From positions 1 to 64,000 of the forward strand of contig JABCYW010000016.1 of the NCBI GenBank assembly GCA_013289985.1: a DNA stretch of 64,000 bases. The letters run 5' to 3'. This stretch comes from Betaproteobacteria bacterium (GTDB taxonomy: Bacteria; Pseudomonadota; Gammaproteobacteria; Burkholderiales; Burkholderiaceae_C). A program made the position numbers and the translations under genes. Below the pieces are notes generated by a model, which saw only the letters and a program-made list of their open reading frames with translations, was not told the DNA's origin and searched no databases. Numbering within the stretch: the first letter of the stretch is position 1; each line of letters begins with the position of its first letter. Shown here piece after piece: positions 40,603 through 51,771 of the stretch.

Positions 40603-42150
40603 TCAGACCGCCTTCCAGAGCGTCGGCAGCCCGTCGATGTTGCGGAACACGGACGACAGCGCGCCCTGGGTGACCAGCGCCGTCGCGCGCTCGATGTCCG
40701 GCGCCAGGTAGCGGTCGGTGGGCATCGCGGCGCATTCGGCGCGCAGCAGCGCGTGCGCCTGCTCCAGCGGAACGGAGCTGCGCAGCGGCCGCAGGAATTC
40801 CACGCCCTGCGCGGAGGCGAGCCACTCGATGCCCAGGATCACCGACACGTTGGAGATCATCGCCTGCAGCCGGCGCGCCGCGAACGTGGCCATCGACACG
40901 TGGTCTTCCTGGTTGGCCGAGGTGGGCAGCGAGTCGACGCTGGCGGGATGCGCGAGCGACTTGTTCTCGCTGGCCAGCGACGCGGCGGTCACGTGGGCGA
41001 TCATGAAGCCCGAGTTCAGGCCCGCGTCGGCCGACAGGAACGGCGGCAGCTGCGACACGCCCGCGTCGATCAGCATCGCGATGCGGCGCTCGGCGATGGC
41101 GCCCACTTCGGCGATCGCGACGGCCATCGCGTCGGCCGCCAGCGCCACCGGCTCGGCGTGGAAGTTGCCGCCCGACACCAGCACGCCGTCCTCGGCGAAC
41201 ACGAGCGGGTTGTCGGTGACGGCGTTGGCCTCGCGCACGAGGATCAGCGCGGCGTGGCGCAGCTGGTCGAGGCAGGCGCCGACGACCTGCGGCTGGCAGC
41301 GCAGGCAGTACGGATCCTGCACGCGGTCGTCGCCTTCCACGTGCGACTGGCGGATCTCGCTGCCGGCCAGCAGCGCGCGGTAGTAGCGGGCGACGTCGAT
41401 CTGGCCGGGCTGGCCGCGCAGCGCGTGGATGCGCGGATCGAACGGGCCGTCGCTGCCGCGCGTGGCGTCCACCGTCAGCGCGCCGATGACCAGCGCCGAC
41501 TCCAGCACCGGCTCGAACGTGATCAGCGCGTGCAGCGCCAGCGCGGTGGAGGTCTGCGTGCCGTTGATCAGCGCCAGGCCTTCCTTGGCCTGCAGCGTCA
41601 GCGGCGCGATGCCGGCCTTCTCGAGCTCCGCGAGCGCGGGCCGGCGTTCGCCGTCGACCAGCATCTCGCCCTCGCCCATCAGCGCCAGCGTCATGTGCGA
41701 CAGCGGCGCCAGGTCGCCCGATGCGCCCACCGAGCCCTGCGACGGCACGTAAGGCACCAGGCCCGCGTTGTGCACGGCCAGGATCGTGTCGACCACCTCC
41801 TGGCGCACGCCCGAGTAGCCGCGCGCGAGCGACGCCGCCTTCAACGCCATCATGAGCCGCATCACGGCAGGCTGCAGCGGCGCGCCCACGCCAACCGAGT
41901 GCGAGCGGATCAGGTTGCGCTGCAGCGCCTCGAGCTCGCCCTGGCTGATGCGCTTGTTGGCCAGCTTGCCGAAGCCGGTGTTGACGCCGTAGACCGGCGC
42001 GTCGCCGGCCGCGGCGGCCTGCACGACCGCGGCGCTGGCCGCGATCGGCGCATGGGCGGAAGGATTCAGCGTCAGCGTGAGGCCGCCGGCGTGCAGCGCC
42101 TGCAGGTCTTCGAGCGTGAGCAGGCCGGGGTTCAGTTGCAAGGTCGTCAT
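40603..42150 (-). CDS. hutH: Histidine ammonia-lyase
   Basis: First step of histidine utilisation: deaminates histidine to trans-urocanate. 515 residues. The MIO prosthetic group would form from A143-S144-G145 in GSVGASGDLAPLSH, numbered as in the Pseudomonas enzyme. YGVNTGFG and the C-terminal SVDSLPTSANQEDHVSM block are intact. ATG 42150 (MTTLQLNPG) or 42156 (MSMTTLQ) are both possible. It lies downstream of hutU on the same strand, separated by 92 bp that contain a long inverted repeat, which may damp or modulate its expression. Confidence 0.96.
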   Translation of the reverse strand: MTTLQLNPGLLTLEDLQALHAGGLTLTLNPSAHAPIAASAAVVQAAAAGDAPVYGVNTGFGKLANKRISQGELEALQRNLIRSHSVGVGAPLQPAVMRLMMALKAASLARGYSGVRQEVVDTILAVHNAGLVPYVPSQGSVGASGDLAPLSHMTLALMGEGEMLVDGERRPALAELEKAGIAPLTLQAKEGLALINGTQTSTALALHALITFEPVLESALVIGALTVDATRGSDGPFDPRIHALRGQPGQIDVARYYRALLAGSEIRQSHVEGDDRVQDPYCLRCQPQVVGACLDQLRHAALILVREANAVTDNPLVFAEDGVLVSGGNFHAEPVALAADAMAVAIAEVGAIAERRIAMLIDAGVSQLPPFLSADAGLNSGFMIAHVTAASLASENKSLAHPASVDSLPTSANQEDHVSMATFAARRLQAMISNVSVILGIEWLASAQGVEFLRPLRSSVPLEQAHALLRAECAAMPTDRYLAPDIERATALVTQGALSSVFRNIDGLPTLWKAV

Positions 42151-42172
42151 GGACATCTCATTGTTTTCGACG

Positions 42173-42236
42173 GTGCCAGGTCTTGCCTGGCAACACGAGC
42201 ACCCTGTCCTGCCCGTTGCCTGGCAAGACCTGGCAC
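42173..42236. repeat. 22-bp inverted repeat between hutU and hutH
   Basis: Arms at 42173-42194 and 42215-42236 are complementary at 21 of 22 positions around a 20-nt centre. Each arm reads GTGCCAGGTCTTGCC on its own strand and contains a smaller TTGCC-N-GGCAA palindrome. GTGCCAGGTCTTGC is the style of REP sequences associated with RAYT transposases in proteobacteria. In the hutU-hutH transcript it would form a very stable hairpin. Confidence 0.8.
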
Positions 42237-42242
42237 CCGGGA

Positions 42243-43946
<1,704 letters not shown>

Positions 43947-44075
43947 GGCGCTTCTCCGGAAGAAGAGGCGCGCTTCGCATACCGCGAACAAGGTATGCCG
44001 GCGCACCAAACAGGTGTACTGAAACCCTCGAAAGGCGCCATTTCGCACAGCGGGGGCATCGTCGATACGGGTCGT

Positions 44076-44104
44076 ACTCTACTTGTCTAGACAACCTTGT
44101 GCAA
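44076..44104 (-). promoter_or_regulatory. Putative hutU promoter
   Basis: On the minus strand TTGCAC (44104-44099), a 17-nt spacer, then TAGAGT (44081-44076). The spacer contains the 12-bp HutC palindrome, so a bound repressor would block polymerase. The hexamers are only moderate consensus matches. Confidence 0.4.
44083..44094. promoter_or_regulatory. HutC operator palindrome
   Basis: TTGTCTAGACAA is a perfect 12-bp palindrome in the divergent region between hutU and hutC. GntR/HutC-family repressors bind such TTGT...ACAA dyads and release them in the presence of urocanate. One site placed here could control both arms of the locus and autoregulate hutC. Confidence 0.75.
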
Positions 44105-44117
44105 GTAGGATCGCAGC

Positions 44118-44945
44118 ATGCCGTCATCCGCCCGCTCACGCCTCCGATCGCCGCCCGCCCAGCCCACCACCCGTGCATCGCACGACGGGCTTTTCGCCGG
44201 CATGGGGAGCGCCTCCGTCAACGGCGCGGGGTTGCCGCGCTCCGCGCCGCAGCCGCCCTACGCCCGGGTCAAGCAGTACCTGAAGGACGCGCTGGAGGCC
44301 GGGCGCTGGGCGCCGGGCGCGCAGATGCCGTCGGAGGCCGAGCTGGTGGCGCAGTTCGGCGTCAGCCGCATGACCGTGCACCGCGCGTTGCGCGAGTTGC
44401 AGGACGCCGGGCTCATCACGCGCCTGCAGGGCGTGGGCACCTTCGCGGCGCAGTTGAACCGGGTGTCGTCCACGCTCACCATCAACGACATCCAGGAAGA
44501 GATCCACAAGCGCGGCCATCGCCACGACGCCAGCGTGCACCTGAAGCGCGCCGAGGCCGCGCCCGCCGCGCTCGCGCAGCGCCTGGGCCTGGCGCCCGGC
44601 GACACGGTGTTCCACACGCTCATCGTGCACCACGAGCACGGCGTGGCGCTGCAGTGCGAGGATCGCTACGTGAACCCGGCCTGCGCGCCCCACTACCTCG
44701 ACGTCGACTTCACGCAGGTCACGCCCACGCACTACCTGCTGGACGTCGCGCCGCTGTGGGAGGCGCACGTGGCCATCGAGTCCGCGCTGCCCACGGCACA
44801 GGAGGCCAAGCTGCTGGGCATCCAGCGCACCGACCCGTGCCTGATCGTGGTGCGCGGCACCGTCAGCCGCGGCGTGCCCGTCACGCTCGCGCGCCTGGTG
44901 CATCCCGGCTCGCGCTACACGCTCGAAAGCCAGTTCCGGCCGTGA
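44118..44945 (+). CDS. hutC: Histidine utilisation repressor HutC
   Basis: GntR-family repressor, 275 residues. The winged helix (about residues 45-110) contains MPSEAELVAQFGVSRMTVHRALRELQDAGLITR in consecutive conserved blocks, followed by a UTRA effector domain that would bind urocanate (VFHTLIVHHEHGVALQCEDRYV). An N-terminal tail of about 45 Ser/Ala/Pro/Arg residues is longer than usual. TAGGA precedes ATG 44118. It heads the hutC-hutD-hutI-hutG-hutF run and overlaps hutD by 4 nt. Confidence 0.93.
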   Translation: MPSSARSRLRSPPAQPTTRASHDGLFAGMGSASVNGAGLPRSAPQPPYARVKQYLKDALEAGRWAPGAQMPSEAELVAQFGVSRMTVHRALRELQDAGLITRLQGVGTFAAQLNRVSSTLTINDIQEEIHKRGHRHDASVHLKRAEAAPAALAQRLGLAPGDTVFHTLIVHHEHGVALQCEDRYVNPACAPHYLDVDFTQVTPTHYLLDVAPLWEAHVAIESALPTAQEAKLLGIQRTDPCLIVVRGTVSRGVPVTLARLVHPGSRYTLESQFRP

Positions 44946-45559
44946 TCCTGCGCCCCGCCGCCAACGCGGCGCCGCAGCCGTGGCGAAACGGCGGCGGCGT
45001 CACCCGGGAGCTGCTGTGCCTGCCGGCCGGCGCCGGCGACGACTGGACGCTGCGCATCAGCGTGGCCGACATCGAGGCCGACGGCCCGTTCTCGCCCTTC
45101 CCCGGCGTCACGCGCTGGTTCGCCGCCGTCTCGGGCGCCGGCGTGCGCCTCCACTTCCGCCATGCCGCGGCAGGCCTGCGCGATGTGCGCCCCGGCGACA
45201 CCCCGCTGCGCTTCGACGGCGCCGACGCGCCCGGCTGCACGCTGCTGGACGGCCCCACCCGCGATCTCAACGTGATGGTGCGCAGCCATCGCGCCGATGC
45301 GCTGGTCACGGCCGCCACGTTCAGCGATGCGGCGGAGCCCGGCCACGGCCCCGGCTTCGGCTTCTTCGCGCTGCAGGCGCTGGCGCTCCACGGCGCCGGT
45401 GCCGAGCCGGTGGCGCTGCCCGCGCTGTCGCTCGCCTGGTGCGAGTCGCCCTTCGACGCGTCGCGCGCATGGTCGGTGTCGCCGCCGCATGACAGCGGCG
45501 CCGCCCAGGAACACACTTTGCCGGGCTACTGGATCCGCCTGCTGCCCCCGAAGCGATGA
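44942..45559 (+). CDS. hutD: HutD family protein
   Basis: A 205-residue cupin-fold protein of the HutD family, which limits or fine-tunes histidine catabolism in Pseudomonas by an unresolved mechanism. Typical motifs are [32 protein letters not shown] and FPGVTRWF, then DLNVMVR. GTG 44942 overlaps the hutC stop (GTGA), and its own stop overlaps hutI (ATGA). Confidence 0.92.
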   Translation: MILRPAANAAPQPWRNGGGVTRELLCLPAGAGDDWTLRISVADIEADGPFSPFPGVTRWFAAVSGAGVRLHFRHAAAGLRDVRPGDTPLRFDGADAPGCTLLDGPTRDLNVMVRSHRADALVTAATFSDAAEPGHGPGFGFFALQALALHGAGAEPVALPALSLAWCESPFDASRAWSVSPPHDSGAAQEHTLPGYWIRLLPPKR

Positions 45560-46836
45560 CCGCCCTGCTCGAATCCTTCACGCCGGGCCTGCCGGAGAAG
45601 GCGCTCACCGCCGCCGACGCGCCCGCGCGCCGCGTGTGGCGTCACGCGCGCGTGGCCACGCTCGCCGGCGCGAGCGGCTGGGGCCTGATCGAGCGCGGCG
45701 CGATCGTCACCGAGAACGCCCGCATCGCGTGGGTCGGCGACGAGGCCGACCTGCCCGCGCAGGGCAACGCCGCGGTCGAGGAGCTGGACCTCGACGGCGC
45801 GCTGCTCACGCCCGGTCTTGTCGACGCCCACACCCACCTCGTCTACGGCGGCCACCGCGCGCACGAGTTCGAGATGCGTCTGCAGGGCGCCAGCTACGAG
45901 GAGATCGCGCGCGCCGGCGGCGGCATCCGCTCCACCGTCGCGGCCACGCGCGCGGCCGGCGAAGACGCGTTGTTCGCCAGCGCGTCCGCGCGCCTGCGCA
46001 CGCTGCGCGAGGGCGGCGTCACCACGGTGGAGATCAAGTCGGGCTACGGCCTGTCGTTCGAGGACGAGGCGCGCTGCCTGCGCGTGGCGCGCCGCCTGGG
46101 CACGACGGGCGTCAGCGTGCGCACCACCAGCCTGGCCGCGCACGCGCTGCCGCCCGAGTTCGAGGGTCGCGCCGACGACTACATCGCGGCCGTGTGCGAA
46201 TGGCTCCCGCGCTGGCACGCGCAAGGACTGGTCGATGCGGTCGACGCGTTCTGCGAGCGCATCGCGTTCGGCACGGCGCAGGTGGAGCGCGTGTTCGCGG
46301 TCGCGAAGTCGCTGGGCCTGCCGGTGAAGCTGCACGCGGAACAGCTCAGCGATTCCGGCGGCACCGAACTCGCCGCGCGCTTCGATGCGCTGTCGTGCGA
46401 CCACCTCGAATACCTGTCGGACGCCGGCATCGCCGCGATGCGCGCGGCGGGCACGGTGGCGATGCTGCTGCCCGGCGCGTTCCACTTCCTGCGCGAGACG
46501 AAGCTGCCACCCGTCGCCGCGCTGCGCGAGGCGGGCGTGCCGATGGCCGTCTCCACCGACCACAACCCCGGCACCTCGCCAACGCTGTCGCTGCCGCTGA
46601 TGATCCACCTCGCCTGCGTCGATTTCCGCCTCACGCCCGAGGAGGCCGTGCGCGGCGCCACCGTGCACGCGGCCCGCGCGCTGGGCCTGGCCGACCGCGG
46701 CACGCTGGCGGCGGGCCGACGCGCCGACTTCGCGCTGTGGTCGCTGGAGCATCCGCGCGAGCTGGCCTACTGGTTCGGCCACCCGGCCTGCCGCGGCACC
46801 GTCGTCGGCGCCGCCCCCAAGGACCTCGCCCCATGA
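45556..46836 (+). CDS. hutI: Imidazolonepropionase
   Basis: Third step: opens 4-imidazolone-5-propionate to N-formimino-glutamate. 426 residues, amidohydrolase superfamily. Metal-site and substrate motifs are [39 protein letters not shown] (histidine), and [14 protein letters not shown] (aspartate). The gene overlaps both neighbours by 4 nt (ATGA at each end), so the translation of hutD, hutI and hutG is coupled. Confidence 0.95.
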   Translation: MTALLESFTPGLPEKALTAADAPARRVWRHARVATLAGASGWGLIERGAIVTENARIAWVGDEADLPAQGNAAVEELDLDGALLTPGLVDAHTHLVYGGHRAHEFEMRLQGASYEEIARAGGGIRSTVAATRAAGEDALFASASARLRTLREGGVTTVEIKSGYGLSFEDEARCLRVARRLGTTGVSVRTTSLAAHALPPEFEGRADDYIAAVCEWLPRWHAQGLVDAVDAFCERIAFGTAQVERVFAVAKSLGLPVKLHAEQLSDSGGTELAARFDALSCDHLEYLSDAGIAAMRAAGTVAMLLPGAFHFLRETKLPPVAALREAGVPMAVSTDHNPGTSPTLSLPLMIHLACVDFRLTPEEAVRGATVHAARALGLADRGTLAAGRRADFALWSLEHPRELAYWFGHPACRGTVVGAAPKDLAP

Positions 46837-47636
46837 TCGCCGACCATCCGTCGTTCCACCTCACCCCGGGCACCACGCCGCTGCTGGTGAGCCTGCCGCA
46901 CTGCGGCGAGGTGATCCCCGACGAGCTGCGTCCGCGCTACCAGGCGCGCGCGCTCGACGTCGAAGACACCGACCGGCACCTGCACCGTCTCTACGCATTC
47001 GCCCGCGAGCTGGGCGCCAGCGTGCTGCAGCCGCGCGCATCGCGCTTCGTCATCGACCTGAACCGGCCGTCCGACAACGCGCCGATGTATCCCGGCGCGA
47101 ACAACACCGAGCTGTGCCCCACGCGCTTCTTCACCGGCGACCCGATCTACGTCGATGGCGGCGCGCCGACCGAGGCCGAGATCCGCCAGCGCATCGCGCA
47201 GTGGTGGCAGCCGTACCACGGCGCGATCGCCGCCGAGCTCGCACGCCTGAAGGCCGAACACGGCCACGCCGTGATCTTCGACGGCCACAGCATCAAGAGC
47301 GAGCTGCCGTGGCTGTTCGAGGGCCGGCTGCCCGCGCTCAACCTCGGCACCGTCGACGGCAGCAGCTGCGCGCCCTCGCTGCGCGGGCAACTGGCGGACG
47401 TGCTCGCATCGCAGGACCGGTATTCGCACGTGGTCGACGGCCGCTTCAAGGGCGGCTACATCACGCGCCACTACGGCCGCCCCGACGATGGCATCCACGC
47501 GGTGCAGTTGGAGATGACCTGGGACTGCTACATGGACGAGACGCCGCCGTATGGGTACCGCCCCGACAAGGCCGCCCAGGTGCAGCCGCTGCTGCGCGAG
47601 CTGCTGCGCACGATGAGCGACTGGACGCCGCGATGA
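46833..47636 (+). CDS. hutG: N-formylglutamate deformylase
   Basis: Last step of the five-step pathway: hydrolyses N-formylglutamate to glutamate and formate. 267 residues. The N-formylglutamate amidohydrolase family motifs are [55 protein letters not shown] and a final [12 protein letters not shown]. It must be paired with hutF, which is the next gene. Confidence 0.94.
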   Translation: MIADHPSFHLTPGTTPLLVSLPHCGEVIPDELRPRYQARALDVEDTDRHLHRLYAFARELGASVLQPRASRFVIDLNRPSDNAPMYPGANNTELCPTRFFTGDPIYVDGGAPTEAEIRQRIAQWWQPYHGAIAAELARLKAEHGHAVIFDGHSIKSELPWLFEGRLPALNLGTVDGSSCAPSLRGQLADVLASQDRYSHVVDGRFKGGYITRHYGRPDDGIHAVQLEMTWDCYMDETPPYGYRPDKAAQVQPLLRELLRTMSDWTPR

Positions 47637-49048
47637 CGACGACCCGGCGCCTGTGGGCCCCGGCGGCCTGGATCAACGGCGGCTGGCAACGGTCCGTCGT
47701 GCTGGAGATCGACGCGCAGGGCCACTGGTCGGGCATCGCCGCCGGCGTGCCCGCGCCCGAAGACGCCGAGCGCCTCGCCGGCCCGGTGCTGCCGGGCCTC
47801 GTCGATGCGCACAGCCACGCGTTCCAGCGCGCGTTCGCCGGACTCGCCGAACGCCGCGATGGCGCGGACGACGACTTCTGGAGCTGGCGCGACCGCATGT
47901 ACAAGGTCGCCAACGCCGTCACGCCCGAGAGCCTGCGCTCGATCGCCGCGCACCTGTACGTGGAGCTGCTGCGCGGCGGCTACACGCAGGTGTGCGAGTT
48001 CCACTACCTGCAGCACCAGGCCGGCGGCGCGCCCTACGCCGATCCGCTGGCGCTGTCCATGGCGCTGGCCGACGGCGCCGCCGACGCCGGCATCGGCCTC
48101 ACGCTGCTGCCCGTGCTGTACGAGCGCGCGGGCTTCGGCACGCCGACGCTGCGCCCCGACCAGCGCCGCTTCCACGCCGGCGCGCAGGACGTGTGGCGCC
48201 TCAGCCAGGATTTCACCGCCCGCGTGGCCGCGGCCGGCCGTGCCGGGGGGGTGCCGCTCAACGCCGGCCTCGCGATCCACTCGCTGCGCGCCGCTGCCGC
48301 CGGCTCGATCGCGCAGCTGCGCGAGCTGGCGCACGGCTTCGACGGCCCCATCCACGTGCACGTGTCCGAGCAGCGCGCCGAGCTGCGCGACTGCGTGGCG
48401 GCCACCGGCCAGACACCCGTCGCGTGGCTCGCGGCGCAAGGCTGGCTGGACGCGCGCTGGCAACTGGTGCACGCCACGCACGTGGACGCCGGCGAGATCG
48501 CCGCCACCGCCGCCAGCGGCGCGGGCGTCGTCATCTGCCCCGGCACCGAGGGCAACCTCGGCGATGGCTTCACCGACCTGCCGGCGTGGCTGGCGGCCGG
48601 CGTCGATCTCGCCATCGGCTCCGACAGCAACGTCACGCGCAGCTGGCGCGAGGAGCTGCGCTGGATGGAGTACGGCCAGCGCCTGCGGCTGGAGCGCCGC
48701 AACGTCTGCGCCCAGCCCGGGCATCCCACGCACCCGCAGCCCGACACCGCCGCGAGCCTGTTCGAGCGCGCCCGCGCGGGCGGGGGACGCGCGGCCGGGC
48801 ACGCGCGCTGGGGCCTCGAGGCCGGCGCCCGCGCCGACCTGCTGGTGATCGATCCCGACGACGCCAGCCTGCTGGGCCTGCCGGCGGCGCGCTGGCTGGA
48901 CGCGCTGGTCTTCTCCAGCCCCGGTCGCCCCTGGCGCGACGTGATGGTGGCGGGGCGCTGGGCGCTGCGCGGGCACCACCACGCGCAGGCGGAACGCATC
49001 TCGGCGGCCTTCGCGCGGGCGATGGCGCCGCTGTGGGCCGACGCCTGA
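47633..49048 (+). CDS. hutF: Formimidoylglutamate deiminase
   Basis: Fourth step: deaminates N-formimino-glutamate to N-formyl-glutamate and ammonia. 471 residues, amidohydrolase superfamily. GLVDAHSHAFQRAFAG carries the zinc histidines, IHVHVSEQ and VHATHVD add further ligands, and AIGSDSNVTRSWREELRWMEY holds the catalytic aspartate region. Its presence shows that the organism uses the five-step route rather than the one-step formiminoglutamase. It closes the plus-strand hut operon; no terminator is visible before the protease gene. Confidence 0.94.
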   Translation: MTTTRRLWAPAAWINGGWQRSVVLEIDAQGHWSGIAAGVPAPEDAERLAGPVLPGLVDAHSHAFQRAFAGLAERRDGADDDFWSWRDRMYKVANAVTPESLRSIAAHLYVELLRGGYTQVCEFHYLQHQAGGAPYADPLALSMALADGAADAGIGLTLLPVLYERAGFGTPTLRPDQRRFHAGAQDVWRLSQDFTARVAAAGRAGGVPLNAGLAIHSLRAAAAGSIAQLRELAHGFDGPIHVHVSEQRAELRDCVAATGQTPVAWLAAQGWLDARWQLVHATHVDAGEIAATAASGAGVVICPGTEGNLGDGFTDLPAWLAAGVDLAIGSDSNVTRSWREELRWMEYGQRLRLERRNVCAQPGHPTHPQPDTAASLFERARAGGGRAAGHARWGLEAGARADLLVIDPDDASLLGLPAARWLDALVFSSPGRPWRDVMVAGRWALRGHHHAQAERISAAFARAMAPLWADA

Positions 49049-49167
49049 TCCGCCGCTCGCGCCTGCGCTTCGTCACTTCGTCACACGCCCGTGGCCCCCG
49101 ATCGCGCGATGCACGACATTGACGTTGCGCCCATCCGCCTTCCTCCAACCAACCCGGACTCTTCCCG

Positions 49168-51030
49168 ATGATCACCAGAACCTTTGCCCTGTCGACGCTC
49201 GCCTGCGCCCTGCTGCTCTCGTTCGGTGCGCCGCGGCACGCCCACGCCGCGGGCGACAAGATCGTCATCGCCAAGCAGGCCGACCTGCCGCGCTTCAGCT
49301 ACAGGATCGCGGGCACGGCCACCCGGTTCGTCGAGGCCGAGCCCGCGGCGTTCAACGCGTTCGCGGCCCAGGTCGACAAGGACATCGAGGGCGTGCTCGC
49401 CAACTACCAGATCGACGACAAGTCCACGCTCATCCAGCTGCTCGGCGCCAAGGTGAGCTACCAGGAGCTTGCCGGCGACTACGCGGGCGGCCTCAAGACC
49501 GTCGACGAGCTGCGAGCGCTGCAGACCAAGCCCGCGGCCCAGGCGCTCACCGGCCTGCTCGCCCGTGCCCGCCTGCAGGCGGCCATCGACGCGGGCGGCG
49601 AGTCCGGCCCGGCGTTCGAGGCGGCGTTCAGGAAGCACTACGCCGAATCGATCGCGCCGCTGCCTTGGGCGGTGGTCAAGGACGGCGTCAAGGCCTCCTA
49701 CGGCTATTCGCGCATCGCGGGCCGCGCGGCCACGCTGGCCGACGTGACGACGGAGCTCGACCCGGCGGTCGCCAAGTCGGGCGCACTCGATTCCGGCGAA
49801 GCCTGGACGCTGCTCGGCACGCGCGTGGAGCTGAAATACGCCATGCCGCTGTACGGCGCGCGCGCCGACGTGCTGCACGAGTACATCGCGAAGAACGACA
49901 CGCCGGTGCCGGAGATCTGGTCGGCACGCGAGGTCACCCTCACGGCCGCCGACAAGCTCACGCCCGTGAACGTGGCGATCTGGGACTCGGGCATCGACGT
50001 GGCGCTGTTCCCCAGGCAGCTGTTCAACGATCCCAGGCCCACCGCCAGCGGCACGCACGGCCTCGCGTTCAACGACGACGGCACGCCGTCCACCCGCTGG
50101 ACGTACACGCTGACCGCCGTGCAGAAGGCCGCCTACCCGAGCTTCGAGCAGGAGATCCGCGGCCGCGTGGACCTGCAGAACGGCATCGACTCGCCCGACG
50201 CGCTCGCCGTGCAGAAGATCTACCGCACGATGTCGCCGGCCGAGATGCACGCCCGCCAGGAATCCGAGAAGGTGCTCGGCTTCTACGTGCACGGCACGCA
50301 CTGCGCCGGCATCGCCGTGCGTGGCAACCCGGCGGCGCGCCTCGTGGTGGCGCGCTTCGACGACCAGCTGCCCGACTTCCCGTTCCAGCCCACCGAGGCC
50401 TGGGTGAAGAAGATGGGCGCAGATTTCCAGCAGATGGGCGACTACTTCCGCACCCGCCACGTGCGCGTCGTCAACATGAGCTGGGGCGACGACGTGGCCG
50501 AATTCGAGACCTGGCTCTCGAAGACCGGCGGCGGCGCCGATCCGGCCGCCCGCAAGGCCAGGGCCGCCGCGCTGTTCGCGCTGTGGAAGGAAGCCATCGA
50601 GAAGGCCATCAAGTCGGCCCCCGACACCCTGTTCGTCACCGCCGCCGGCAACAGCGACAGCGACGCCGGCTTCCTGGAAGACGTGCCCGCCGCGCTGCAC
50701 CTGCCCAACCTGATCGCCGTGGGCGCCGTCAACAAGGCCGGCGACGAGACCTCGTTCACCAGCCACGGCGACACCGTGCTGGTGCACAGCGACGGCTACC
50801 TCGTCGACAGCGTCGTGCCCGGCGGCGCGCGCCTGCCGCTTTCCGGCACGTCGATGGCCTCGCCCAACGTCGTCAACCTGGCGGCCAAGCTGATCGCGCT
50901 CGACCCGACGCTGACGCCCGCGCAGACCATCGCGCTGATCCGCCAGGGCGCCACCGACACGCCCGACGGCCGCCGCCACCTGATGGACGAGCAGCGCTCC
51001 GTGGCCCTGCTCAAGGCCGGCCAGAAGTAA
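49168..51030 (+). CDS. Secreted S8 (subtilisin-like) serine protease
   Basis: A 620-residue exported protease with a signal peptide (MITRTFALSTLACALLLSFG, cut after AHA-A). Catalytic residues: D273 in VAIWDSGIDV, H375 in YVHGTHCAGIAV, oxyanion N495 in AAGNSDSD, and S562 in LSGTSMASPNVVN. About 270 residues precede the aspartate, and about 100 residues separate D from H with a large charged insertion, so this is not a compact subtilisin. The N-terminal part may be an inhibitory or chaperone segment. It has no C-terminal sorting domain and stands alone downstream of hut. Confidence 0.88.
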   Translation: MITRTFALSTLACALLLSFGAPRHAHAAGDKIVIAKQADLPRFSYRIAGTATRFVEAEPAAFNAFAAQVDKDIEGVLANYQIDDKSTLIQLLGAKVSYQELAGDYAGGLKTVDELRALQTKPAAQALTGLLARARLQAAIDAGGESGPAFEAAFRKHYAESIAPLPWAVVKDGVKASYGYSRIAGRAATLADVTTELDPAVAKSGALDSGEAWTLLGTRVELKYAMPLYGARADVLHEYIAKNDTPVPEIWSAREVTLTAADKLTPVNVAIWDSGIDVALFPRQLFNDPRPTASGTHGLAFNDDGTPSTRWTYTLTAVQKAAYPSFEQEIRGRVDLQNGIDSPDALAVQKIYRTMSPAEMHARQESEKVLGFYVHGTHCAGIAVRGNPAARLVVARFDDQLPDFPFQPTEAWVKKMGADFQQMGDYFRTRHVRVVNMSWGDDVAEFETWLSKTGGGADPAARKARAAALFALWKEAIEKAIKSAPDTLFVTAAGNSDSDAGFLEDVPAALHLPNLIAVGAVNKAGDETSFTSHGDTVLVHSDGYLVDSVVPGGARLPLSGTSMASPNVVNLAAKLIALDPTLTPAQTIALIRQGATDTPDGRRHLMDEQRSVALLKAGQK

Positions 51031-51201
51031 GGCGCCGGGCGGCGTTTCCCGCAGCTCGACCGTGGCCCGCCGGGAACCAACGGCCGTGCCCCGGGTCTGA
51101 TCCTTGCCGGGCCAGGTAAAGACGTGTTCACGTACTCGACTTGGCATCCGGGAAGCAGAAAATCGAACGGACGCATACACGCGCCCTGCAAGGAGCCTGA
51201 A

Positions 51202-51765
51202 ATGACCACCGCCGCCACCCAATCCACCCCGGCCACGACGCTTCGGCGCTCGTTGGCCATCGCCGTCGGCGCCCTGGCGCTGGCCTTCGGCGGCGTCGCG
51301 CAGGCGGCACCGGGCGGCTGGCACGGCGGAGGCGGCGGAGGCGGCTGGCATGGCGGCGGCGGCTGGCACGGCGGTGGGGGTTGGCATGGCGGCGGCCGCG
51401 TCTACTACAGCGGCTGGGGTTGGGATCCGTTCTGGGGTGTCGGCCTCGGGCTGGGCCTGGGCCTGGCGGCCACCGCGCCGTACTACTACGATCCGGCCCC
51501 GGGCGTCGTCTACGTCAGCCCGCCGGTGTACTACCCGCCGGCGCCGGTCTACGTGACGCCACCGACCGCCCCGGCGCCCGTCGCCCCCGCGGCCGCCGAC
51601 CCGATCTTCTATCCGCGCAACGGCCAGGGCGCGCAGCAGGTCGAGGCCGACCGCCAGGAATGCAACCGCTGGGCCACCACGCAGCCCCGGGCGATGTCCG
51701 ACGCCAGCATCTTCCAGCGCGCCACGCTCGCCTGCATGGACGGGCGCGGCTACACGGCGCGCTGA
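51202..51765 (+). CDS. Exported Gly/Trp/His-repeat protein of unknown function
   Basis: A 187-residue protein with a signal peptide (residues about 15-37, ending AQAA). It contains a glycine-rich stretch with about four copies of GGWHGGG, a short hydrophobic WGVGLGLGLGLAATAPYYY segment, a Pro/Tyr/Val-rich region, and a small C-terminal domain with EADRQECNRWA and ACMDGRGY (two cysteines). AGGAG at 51191-51195 precedes ATG 51202. Histidines in the repeats could bind metal. I do not recognise a function. It is convergent with the GGDEF-EAL gene, 6 bp away. Confidence 0.7.
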   Translation: MTTAATQSTPATTLRRSLAIAVGALALAFGGVAQAAPGGWHGGGGGGGWHGGGGWHGGGGWHGGGRVYYSGWGWDPFWGVGLGLGLGLAATAPYYYDPAPGVVYVSPPVYYPPAPVYVTPPTAPAPVAPAAADPIFYPRNGQGAQQVEADRQECNRWATTQPRAMSDASIFQRATLACMDGRGYTAR

Positions 51766-51771
51766 GAGCCG

